Shown: in pieces, positions 1-12,600 of the stretch
Layout: each line of letters begins with the position of its first letter
How positions within the stretch are numbered: position 1 is the stretch's first letter
Source: Taudactylus pleione
Lineage: Eukaryota > Chordata > Amphibia > Anura > Myobatrachidae
Length of the DNA: 64,000 bases
Reading direction: 5' to 3'
Assembly: GCA_031769625.1 (NCBI GenBank)
Contig: JAUIMM010002021.1
Span: 1,240,001-1,304,000 of the forward strand
Notes under the pieces: model-generated
What the model was told of the DNA's origin: nothing
Databases searched by the model: none
What the model saw: only the letters and a program-made list of their open reading frames with translations
Program-made: the position numbers and the translations under genes

Positions 1-3000
1 CACATTCTATACTATGTACCACTATACAGCTCTACACCATTCACCACTATACACCACATTCTATACTATGTACCACTACACCACCTTCTATACTATGTAC
101 CACTTTGTACCACTATACACTACATTCTATACTATGTACCACTAAACACCATATTCTATACTATGTACCACAATACAGATCTACACCATATTCTATACTA
201 TGTACCACTATACACCATATTCTATACTATGTACCACTTTACACCATATTCTATACAATGTACCATTATACAGCTTTACACCACAATCTATACTATGTAC
301 CACTATACACCATATTCTATACTATTTACCACTATACAGCTCTACACCACATTCTATACTATGTACCACTATACACCATATTCTATACTATGTACCACTA
401 TACACCACATTCTATACTATGTACCATTATACAGCTTTACACCACAATCTATACTATCTACCACTGTAAAACATATTCTCTACTATTTACCACTATACAG
501 CTCTATACCACATTCTATAATATGTACCTCTATACACTATATTCTAAACTATATACCACTATACACCACATTCTATACAATGTACCACTATACACCACAT
601 TCTATACTATGAACCATTATACAGCTTTACACCACAATCTATACTATGTACCACTATACAGCATATTCTATACTATTTACCACTATACAGCTCTACACCA
701 CATTCTATAATATGTACCTCTATACACCATTTTCTATACTATGTACCACTATACAGCTCTACACCAAATTCTATACTATGTACCACTATACACCACATTC
801 TATACTATGTACGACTATACACCATATTCTATACTTTGAACCTCTATATACCATATTCTATACAATGTACCACAATACACCATATTCTATACTATGTACA
901 ACTATACACTGTATTCCATAATATGTACCTCTATACACCATTTTCTATACTATGTACCACAATACAGCTCTACGCTATTTTCTATACTATGTACCACTAT
1001 ACAACACTACACCATATTCTATACTATGTGCCACTATACAGCTCTACACCATATTCTATACTATGTACTACTATACACCATATTCTATACTATGTACCAC
1101 TATACACCATATTTTGTACTATGTACCACTATACAGCTCTACACCACATTCTATACTATGTACCACTATACAGCTCTACACCGTATTCTATACTATGTAC
1201 TACTATACACCACATTCTATACTATGTACCACTTTACAGCTCTACACCATATACCACTATACACCACATTCTAAACTATGTACCACTACACCACATTCTA
1301 TACTATGTACCACTATGTACCACTATACACCACATTCTATACTATGTACCACTGTACACCATAATCTGGACTATGTACCTCTATACACCATATTCTATAC
1401 TATGTACCACTATACACCATATTCTAAACTATGTACCACAATACAGCTCTACACCACATTCTATACTATATAACACTATATATCATATTCTATACTATGT
1501 AGCACTATACACCATATTCTACACTCTGCACCACTATACAGCTCTACACCATATTCTATGCTATGTATCACTATACACAATACTCTATACTATGCACCAC
1601 TATACAGCTCTACACCAAATTCTGTACTATGTACCTCTATATAACATATTCTATACTATGTACCACTATACACCATATTCTATAGTATGTACCACAATAC
1701 AGCTCTACACCATATTCTATACTTTGTACCACTATACAACACTACACCATATTCTATACTATGTACCACTATACAGCTCAACACCATATTCTATACTATG
1801 TACCACTATACACCATATTCTATACTATTTACCACTATACGCCATATTCTATACTATGTACCACTATACAGCTTTACAACACATTCTATACTATGTACTA
1901 CTATACAACATATTCTATACTATGTACCACTATACATCTCTACACCACATTCTATACTATGTACCACTATACAGCTCTACACCGTATTCTATACTATGTA
2001 CTACTATACACCACATTCTATACTATGTACCACTATACAGCTCTAAACCATATACAACTATACACCACATTCTATACTATGTACCACTATACCACATTCT
2101 ATACTATGTACCACTATTCACCATATTCTATACTATGTACCTCTATACACCATATTCTATACAATGTACCACAATACACCATATTCTATACTATGTACCA
2201 CTATACACTGTATTCCTTTCTATGTACCACTATACACCATATTTTATACTATGTACCTCTATAGACCATATTCTATACTATGTACCACTATACACCATAT
2301 TCTATACTATGTACCACAATACAGCTCTACACCATATTCTATACTATGTCCCACTATACAACTCTACACCATATTCCATACTCTGTACCACTATACAGCT
2401 CAACACCATATTCTATACTATGTACCACTATACACCATATTCTATACTATGTACCACTATACAGCTTTACAACACATTCTATACTATGTACCTCTACACA
2501 CCATATTCTATACTATGTACCACTATACAGCTCTACATCAGATTCTATACAATGTACCACTATACAGCTCTACACCGTATTCTATACTATGTACTACTAT
2601 AAACCACATTCTATACAATGTACCACTATACAGCTCTACACCATACACCACTATGCACAACATTCTACATATGTACCACTACACCACATTCTATACTATG
2701 TACCACTATGTACCACTATACACAACATTCTATACTATGTACCACTATACCTCATATTCTATACTATGTACCTCTATACACCATATTCTATACTATGTAC
2801 CACTATACACCATATTCTATACGATGTACCACTATATAGCTCTACACCACATTCTATACTATATACCACTATACTCCACATTCTAGACTATGTACTACTA
2901 TACACCATATTCTATACTATGTACCTCTATACACCATAATGTATACTATATACCACTATACACTACATCCTATATTATGTACCATTATACAGCTCTTCAC

Positions 3001-3570
3001 CACATTCTATACTATGTACCACTATACACCTTATTCTAAACTATTTACCTCTATACACCTTATTCTATACTTTATACCACTATTAACCATATTCTATACA
3101 ATTTTACCACTATACACCATATTCTATACGATATACAACTATACAGCTCTACCCCATATTCTGTACTATGTATATACCACTATACACCATATTCTATACT
3201 ATGAACCACTATACAGCTCTACACCATATTCTATACTATTTACCACTATACACCATATTCTATACTATGTACCACTATAAACCTCTACACTATATTCTAT
3301 GCTATGTACCACTAAACAGCTCTATACCACATTCTATACTATGTACAACTGTACAGCTCTACACCATATTCTATACTATATTCTACTATAGACCACATTC
3401 TATACTAAGTACCTCAATACACCATATTCTATAGTATGTTGCACTATACACCACATTCTATTCTATGTACCACTATACATCTCTACACCACATTCTATAC
3501 TATGTACCACTATACACCATATTCTATACTATGTACCACTATTCAGCTCTACACCACATTCTATACTATG
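1..3570. repeat. Minisatellite higher-order copy A (partial)
   Basis: This is the left-most higher-order copy, cut by the window edge. Positions 646-951 match copy B at 4504-4809 (offset 3858), and 1687-3570 match it at offset 3123. It carries the 735-bp internal segment (about 952-1686) that copy B lacks. Its left part (about 258-540) aligns with copy B at an offset near 3480, so roughly 380 bp seem to be missing from copy A between there and 646. Boundaries are arbitrary: I used the rare TAACGCT motif as the phase marker. Confidence 0.85.
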
Positions 3571-6500
3571 TAACGCTATACATCATATTCTATGTACCAC
3601 TATACACCATATTCTAGACTATATAATACTATACACCATATTCTAGATTATGTACCTCTATACACCATATTCTATACTATGTACCTCTATACACCATATT
3701 ATATACTATGTACCACTAGACACCACATTCTATACTATGTACCATTATTGCGCTTTACACCACAATATATACTATGTACCACTATACAACATATTCTATA
3801 CTATTTACCACTATACAGCTCTACACCACATTCTATACTATGTACCACTATACACCATATTCTATACTATGTATCACTATACACCACATTCTATACTATG
3901 TACCATTATACAGCTTTACACCACAATCTATACTATGTACCACTATAAAACATATTCTATACTATTTACCACTATACAGCTCTACACCACATTCTATAAT
4001 ATGTACCTCTATACACTATATTCTATACTATATACCAGTATACACCACATTCTATACTATGTACCACTATACACCACATTCTATACTATGTACCATTATA
4101 CAGCTTAAACCACAATCTATACTATGTAGCACTATACAACATATTCTATAATATTTACCACTATACAGCTCTACACCACATTCTATAATATGTACCTCTA
4201 TACACCATATTATATACTATGTACCACTATACACCACATTCTATACTATGTACCACTATACACCATATTCTATACTATGTACCACTATAAACCACATTCT
4301 ATACTATGTACCATTATTACGCTTTACACCACAATATACACTATGAACCACTATACAACATATTCTATACTATTTACCACAATACAGCTCTACACCACAT
4401 TCTATACTATGTACCACTATACACCACATTTTATACAATGTACCACTATACACCACATTCTATACTATGAACCATTATACAGCTTTACACCACAATCTAT
4501 ACTATGTATTACTATACAGCATATTCTATACTATTTACCACTATACAGCTCTACACCACATTCTATAATATGTACCTCTATACACCATTTTCTATACTAT
4601 GTACCACTATACAGCTCTACACCAAATTCTATACTATGTACCACTATACACCACATTCTATAGTATGTACGACTATACACCATATTCTATACTTTGAACC
4701 TCTATATACCATATTCTATACAATGTACCACAATACACCATATTCTATACTATGTACAACTATGCACTGTATTCCATAATATGTACCTCTATACACCATT
4801 TTCTATACTATGTACCACAATACAGCTCTACACCATATTCTATACTTTGTACCACTATACAACACTACACCATATTCTATACTATGTACCACTATACAGC
4901 TCAACACCATATTCTATACTATGTACCACTATACACCATATTCTATACTATTTACCACTATACGCCATATTCTATACTATGTACCACTATACAGCTTTAC
5001 AACACATTCTATACTATGTACTACTATACAACATATTCTATACTATGTACCACTATACATCTCTACACCACATTCTATACTATGTACCACTATACAGCTC
5101 TACACCGTATTCTATACTATGTACTACTATACACCACATTCTATACTATGTACCACTATACAGCTCTAAACCATATACAACTATACACCACATTCTATAC
5201 TATGTACCACTATACCACATTCTATACTATGTACTACTATTCACCATATTCTATACTATGTACCTCTATACACCATATTCTATACAATGTACCACAATAC
5301 ACCATATTCTATACTATGTACCACTATACACTGTATTCCTTTCTATGTACCACTATACACCATATTTTATACTATGTACCTCTATAGACCATATTCTATA
5401 CTATGTACCACTATACACCATATTCTATACTATGTACCACAATACAGCTCTACACCATATTCTATACTATGTCCCACTATACAACTCTACACCATATTCC
5501 ATACTCTGTACCACTATACAGCTCAACACCATATTCTATACTATGTACCACTATACACCATATTCTATACTATGTACCACTATACAGCTTTACAACACAT
5601 TCTATACTATGTACCTCTACACACCATATTCTATACTATGTACCACTATACAGCTCTACATCAGATTCTATACAATATACCACTATACAGCTCTACACCG
5701 TATTCTATACTATGTACTACTATAAACCACATTCTATACAATGTACCACTATACAGCTCTACACCATACACCACTATGCACCACATTCTACATATGTACC
5801 ACTACACCACATTCTATACTATGTACCACTATGTACCACTATACACAACATTCTATACTATGTACCACTATACCTCATATTCTATACTATGTACCTCTAT
5901 ACACCATATTCTATACTATGTACCACTATACACCATATTCTATACGATGTACCACTATATAGCTCTACACCACATTCTATACTATATACCACTATACTCC
6001 ACATTCTAGACTATGTACTACTATACACCATATTCTATACTATGTACCTCTATACACCATAATGTATACTATATACCACTATACACTACATCCTATATTA
6101 TGTACCATTATACAGCTCTTCACCACATTCTATACTATGTACCACTATACACCTTATTCTAAACTATTTACCTCTATACACCTTATTCTATACTTTATAC
6201 CACTATTAACCATATTCTATACAATTTTACCACTATACACCATATTCTATACGATATACAACTATACAGCTCTACCCCATATTCTGTACTATGTATATAC
6301 CACTATACACCATATTCTATACTATGAACCACTATACAGCTCTACACCATATTCTATACTATTTACCACTATACACCATATTCTATACTATGTACCACTA
6401 TAAACCTCTACACTATATTCTATGCTATGTACCACTAAACAGCTCTATACCACATTCTATACTATGTACAACTGTACAGCTCTACACCATATTCTATACT

Positions 6501-6693
6501 ATATTCTACTATAGACCACATTCTATACTAAGTACCTCAATACACCATATTCTATAGTATGTTGCACTATACACCACATTCTATTCTATGTACCACTATA
6601 CATCTCTACACCACATTCTATACTATGTACCACTATACACCATATTCTATACTATGTACCACTATTCAGCTCTACACCACATTCTATACTATG
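3571..6693. repeat. Minisatellite higher-order copy B, 3123 bp, internally deleted
   Basis: The copy runs from the TAACGCT motif at 3571 to the same motif at 6694. It matches copy C nearly base for base except that a segment of about 743 bp (735 bp relative to copy A) is absent at about 4810-4831. The missing part corresponds to 952-1686 in copy A and about 7933-8675 in copy C. Rare shared variants, such as the TGTATATACC stutter at 3170 and 6293, confirm recent common descent. Confidence 0.9.
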
Positions 6694-9600
6694 TAACGCT
6701 ATACATCATATTCTATGTACCACTATACACCATATTCTAGACTATATAATACTATACACCATATTCTAGATTATGTACCTCTATACACCATATTCTATAC
6801 TATGTACCTCTATACACCATATTATATACTATGTACCACTATACACCACATTCTATACTATGTACCATTATTGCGCTTTACACCACAATATATACTATGT
6901 ACCACTATACAACATATTCTATACTATTTACCACTATACAACTCTACACCACATTCTATACTATGTACCACTATACACCATATTCTATACTATGTATCAC
7001 TATACACCACATTCTATACTATGTACCATTATACAGCTTTACACCACAATCTATACTATGTACCACTATAAAACATATTCTATACTATTTACCACTATAC
7101 AGCTCTACACCACATTCTATAATATGTACCTCTATACACTATATTCTATACTATATACCAGTATACACCACATTCTATACTATGTACCACTATACACCAC
7201 ATTCTATACTATGTACCATTATACAGCTTAAACCACAATCTATACTATGTAGCACTATACAACATATTCTATAATATTTACCACTATACAGCTCTACACC
7301 ACATTCTATAATATGTACCTCTATACACCATATTATATACTATGTACCACTATACACCACATTCTATACTATGTACCACTATACACCATATTCTATACTA
7401 TGTACCACTATAAACCACATTCTATACTATGTACCATTATTACGCTTTACACCACAATATACACTATGAACCACTATACAACATATTCTATACTATTTAC
7501 CACAATACAGCTCTACACCACATTCTATACTATGTACCACTATACACCACATTTTATACAATGTACCACTATACACCACATTCTATACTATGAACCATTA
7601 TACAGCTTTACACCACAATCTATACTATGTATTACTATACAGCATATTCTATACTATTTACCACTATACAGCTCTACACCACATTCTATAATATGTACCT
7701 CTATACACCATTTTCTATACTATGTACCACTATACAGCTCTACACCAAATTCTATACTATGTACCACTATACACCACATTCTATACTATGTACGACTATA
7801 CACCATATTCTATACTTTGAACCTCTATATACCATATTCTATACAATGTACCACAATACACCATATTCTATACTATGTACAACTATGCACTGTATTCCAT
7901 AATATGTACCTCAATACACCATTTTCTATACTATGTACCACAATACAGCTCTACACTATTTTCTATACTATGTACCACTATACAACACTACACCATATTC
8001 TATACTATGTGCCACTATACAGCTCTACACCATATTCTATACTATGTACTACTATACACCATATTCTATACTATGTACCACTATACACCATATTTTGTAC
8101 TATGTACCACTATACAGCTCTACACCACATTCTATACTATGTACCACTATACAGCTCTACACCGTATTCTATACTATGTACTACTATACACCACATTCTA
8201 TACTATGTACCACTATACAGCTCTACACCATATACCACTATACACCACATTCTAAACTATGTACCACTACACCACATTCTATACTATGTACCACTATGTA
8301 CCACTATACACCACATTCTAAACTATGTACCACTACACCACATTCTATACTATGTACCACTATGTACCTCTATACACCATATTCTATACTATGTACCACT
8401 ATACACCATATTCTAAACTATGTACCACAATACAGCTCTACACCACATTCTATACTATATAACACTATATATCATATTCTATACTATGTAGCACTATACA
8501 CCATATTCTACACTCTGCACCACTATACAGCTCTACACCATATTCTATGCTATGTATCACTATACACAATACTCTATACTATGCACCACTATACAGCTCT
8601 ACACCAAATTATGTACTATGTACCTCTATATAACATATTCTATACTATGTACCACTATACACCATATTCTATAGTATGTACCACAATACAGCTCTACACC
8701 ATATTCTATACTTTGTACCACTATACAACACTACACCATATTCTATACTATGTACCACTATACAGCTCAACACCATATTCTATACTATGTACCACTATAC
8801 ACCATATTCTATACTATTTACCACTATACACCATATTCTATACTATGTACCACTATACAGCTTTACAACACATTCTATACTATGTACTACTATACAACAT
8901 ATTCTATACTATGTACCACTATACATCTCTACACCACATTCTATACTATGTACCACTATACAGCTCTACACCGTATTCTATACTATGTACTACTATACAC
9001 CACATTCTATACTATGTACCACTATACAGCTCTAAACCATATACAACTATACACCACATTCTATACTATGTACCACTATACCACATTCTATACTATGTAC
9101 CACTATTCACCATATTCTATACTATGTACCTCTATACACCATATTCTATACAATGTACCACAATACACCATATTCTATACTATGTACCACTATACACTGT
9201 ATTCCTTTCTATGTACCACTATACACCATATTTTATACTATGTACCTCTATAGACCATATTCTATACTATGTACCACTATACACCATATTCTATACTATG
9301 TACCACAATACAGCTCTACACCATATTCTATACTATGTCCCACTATACAACTCTACACCATATTCTATACTCTGTACCACTATACAGCTCAACACCATAT
9401 TCTATACTATGTACCACTATACACCATATTCTATACTATGTACCACTATACAGCTCTACAACACATTCTATACTATGTACCTCTACACACCATATTCTAT
9501 ACTATGTACCACTATACAGCTCTACATCAGATTCTATACAATGTACCACTATACAGCTCTACACCGTATTCTATACTATGTACTACTATAAACCACATTC

Positions 9601-10559
9601 TATACAATGTACCACTATACAGCTCTACACCATACACCACTATGCACCACATTCTACATATGTACCACTACACCACATTCTATACTATGTACCACTATGT
9701 ACCACTATACACCACATTCTATACTATGTACCACTATACCTCATATTCTATACTATGTACCTCTATACACCATATTCTATACTATGTACCACTATACACC
9801 ATATTCTATATGATGTACCACTATATAGCTCTACACCACATTCTATACTATATACCACTATACTCCACATTCTAGACTATGTACTACTATACACCATATT
9901 CTATACTATGTACCTCTATACACCATAATGTATACTATATACCACTATACACTACATCCTATATTATGTACCATTATACAGCTCTTCACCACATTCTATA
10001 CTATGTACCACTATACACCTTATTCTATACTATTTACCTCTATACACCTTATTCTATACTTTATACCACTATTAACCATATTCTATACAATTTTACCACT
10101 ATACACCATATTCTATACGATATACAACTATACAGCTCTACCCCATATTCTGTACTATGTATATACCACTATACACCATATTCTATACTATGAACCACTA
10201 TACAGCTCTACACCATATTCTATACTATTTACCACTATACACCATATTCTATACTATGTACCACTATAAACCTCTACACTATATTCTATGCTATGTACCA
10301 CTAAACAGCTCTATACCACATTCTATACTATGTACAACTGTACAGCTTTACACCATATTCTATACTATATTCTACTATAGACCACATTCTATACTAAGTA
10401 CCTCAATACACCATATTCTATAGTATGTTGCACTATACACCACATTCTATTCTATGTACCACTATACATCTCTACACCACATTCTATACTATGTACCACT
10501 ATACACCATATTCTATACTATGTACCACTATTCAGCACTACACCACATTCTATACTATG
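6694..10559. repeat. Minisatellite higher-order copy C, 3866 bp, full-length form
   Basis: The copy runs from the TAACGCT motif at 6694 to its next occurrence at 10560. It keeps the segment missing from copy B. It is 8 bp longer than the copy A arrangement in the comparable stretch, and near 8240-8370 the short-unit region is rearranged: a C-A-C-C-A-C-type half unit is duplicated where copy A has an unrelated pair of units at 1340-1385. The rest is nearly identical to copies A and B. Confidence 0.9.
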
Positions 10560-10650
10560 TAACGCTATACATCATATTCTATGTACCACTATACACCATA
10601 TTCTAGACTATATAATACTATACACCATATTCTAGATTATGTACCTCTAT
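10560..10650. repeat. Truncated start of a fourth minisatellite higher-order copy
   Basis: From the TAACGCT motif at 10560 the sequence follows the start of copies B (3571 on) and C (6694 on) for about 90 bp. It then switches, in mid unit after GTACCTCTAT, to the 184-bp satellite. The higher-order copy is therefore cut off after about 2% of its length. Confidence 0.88.
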
Positions 10651-10660
10651 ACATCCAGTG
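10645..10660. other. Junction between the two satellite families
   Basis: The minisatellite ends at CCTCTAT/AC and the 184-bp satellite begins with ACATCCAGTG. The dinucleotide AC fits both sides, so the overlap is at most 2 bp. No mobile element, target duplication or unique DNA lies between the families. The first satellite base corresponds to 45506 in the internal block that shares this left edge. Confidence 0.93.
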
Positions 10661-12600
10661 AAATTTTGAGCTGTCTGTGTTTGCTACAAGAGGAGATAAC
10701 ACAAAGTATGCGCTTTTGTGTTTCCATTGCTTTCAATGCATTTTGGCCTCAAACGTGCATTTGCTGTTTTCTCTTAAATGCAACATGGGAGAAAAACCAT
10801 TTCACATCACATTTGTGGGTCTTGGTCTTCAACACATCCAGTGAAATTTTGAGCTGTCTGTGTTTGCTACAAGAGGAGATATCACAAAGTATGCGCTTTT
10901 GTTATTTCCATTGCTTTCAATGTATTTTGGCCTAAAACTTGCATTTGCTGTTTTCTCTTAAACGCAACATGGGAGAAAAACCATGTCACATCACATTTGT
11001 GGGTTTTGGTCTTCAACACATCCAGTGAAATTTTGAGCTGTCTGTGTTTGCTACAAGAGGAGATAACACAAAGTATGCGCTTTTGTGTTTCCATTGCTTT
11101 CAATGCATTTTGGCCTCAAACGTGCATTTGCTGATTTCTCTTAAACGCAACATGGGAGAAAAACCATTTCACATCACATTTGTGGGTCTTGGTCTTCAAC
11201 ACATCCAGTGAAATTTTGAGCTGTCTGTGTTTGCTACAAGAGGAGATATCACAAAGTATGCGCTTTTGTTATTTCCATTGCTTTCAATGTATTTTGGCCT
11301 AAAACTTGCATTTGCTGTTTTCTCTTAAACGCAACATGGGAGAAAAACCATTTCACATCACATTTGTGGGTTTTGGTCTTCATCACATCCAGTGAAATTT
11401 TGAGCTGTCTGTGTTTGCTACAAGAGGAGATAACGCAAAGTATGCGCTTTTTTGTTTCCATTGCTTTCAATGCATTTTGGCCTCAAACGTGCATTTGCTG
11501 TTTTCTCTTAAACGCAACATGGGAGAAAAACCATTTCACATCACATTTGTGGGTCTTGGTCTTCAACACATCCAGTGAAATTTTGAGCTGTCTGTGTTTG
11601 CTACAAGAGGAGATATCACAAAGTATGCGCTTTTGTTGTTTCCATTGCTTTCAATGCATTTTGGTCTAAAACGTGCATTTGCTGTTTTCTCTTAAACGCA
11701 ACATGGGAGAAAAACCATTTCACATCACATTTGTGGGTCTTGGTCTTCAACACATCCAGTGAAATTTTGAGCTGTCTGTGATTGCTACAAGAGGAGATAT
11801 CACAAAGTATGCAATTTTGTTGTTTTCATTGCTTTCAATGCATTTTGGCCTAAAACGTGCATTTGCTGTTTTCTCTTAAACGCAACATGGGAGAAAAACC
11901 ATTTCACATCACATTTGTGGGTCTTGGTCTTCAACACATCCAGTGAAATTTTGAGCTGTCTGTGTTTGCTACAAGAGAAGATATCACAAAGTATGCGCTT
12001 TTCTTATTTCCATTGCTTTCAATGCATTTTGGCCTAAAACTTGCATTTGCTGTTTTCTCATAAACGCAACATGGGAGAAAAACCATTTCACATCACATTT
12101 GTGGGTCTTGGTCTTCAACACATCCAGTGAAATTTTGAGCTGTCTGTGTTTGCTACAAGAGGAGATATCACAAAGTATGCGCTTTTGTTGTTTTCATTGC
12201 TTTCAATGCATTTTGGCCTAAAACGTGCATTTGCTGTTTTCTCTTAAACGCAACATGGGAGAAAAACCATTTCACATCACATTTGTGGGTCTTGGTCTTC
12301 AACACATCCAGTGAAATTTTGAGCTGTCTGTGTTTGCTACAAGAGGAGTTAACACAAAGTATGCGCTTTTGTGTTTCCATTGCTTTCAATGCATTTTGGC
12401 CTCAAACGTGCATTTGCTGTTTTCTCTTAAACGCAACATGGGAGAAAAACCATTTCACATCACATTTGTGGGTCTTGGTCTTCAACACATCCAGTGAAAT
12501 TTTGAGCTGTCTGTGTTTGCTACAAGAGGAGATATCACAAAGTATGCGCTTTTGTTGTTTCCATTGCTTTCAAAGCATTTTGGCCTAAAACGTGCATTTG
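10651..12600. repeat. Left-edge satellite block, duplicated at 45506-47455
   Basis: Every phase and diagnostic variant in this block recurs at a constant offset of 34,855 bp: the 183-bp monomers, the AAATGCAAC variant near 10777, the TCATCACATC variant near 11380, the GCAATTTTG variant near 11811 and the GAGTTAACAC variant near 12347. The copies differ at a few scattered bases (for example GCTGATTTC near 11131 here). The match fades by about 12.7 kb. Confidence 0.85.
10951..10979. repeat. Conserved dyad in the satellite monomer (example copy)
   Basis: In this monomer TTTTCTC (10951-10957) and GAGAAAA (10973-10979) are perfect 7-bp inverted arms around a 15-bp spacer, TTAAACGCAACATGG. The same arms occur in nearly every monomer in the window, while spacer variants (AAATGCAAC, AACGTGGG, AACACGGG, AACTCAAC) leave the arms intact. 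It could form a short hairpin or be a protein-binding dyad. Function is inference only. Confidence 0.75.

Larger units (their letters stand above)
1..10650. repeat. 29/37-bp AT-rich minisatellite array
   Basis: The whole stretch is built from a 29-bp unit (TACCACTATACACCATATTC followed by TATACTATG) and a 37-bp form of the same unit that carries an extra 8 bp around AGCTCTAC. About 340 units fit. A typical 29-bp unit has 10 A, 10 T, 8 C and 1 G, so the plus strand is strikingly poor in G. Common variants are TACCTC for TACCAC, CACATTC for CATATTC, and TTTACC for TGTACC. The unit contains no TAA, TAG or TGA in any forward frame, which gives overlapping Tyr/Ile/His/Thr-rich open frames up to 588 codons; I read these as artefacts of composition. 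The array starts before the window and ends abruptly against another satellite at 10651. I see no gene or RNA in it and do not recognise the family. Confidence 0.97.

Noticed and set aside
105..10423. Many long overlapping plus-strand open frames (up to 588 codons) rich in Tyr, Ile, His and Thr
   Set aside because: The 29-bp unit has no stop in any forward frame, so all three frames are open at once. The translations are the same short repeat, with no domain, no initiation context and no conservation beyond the DNA repeat.
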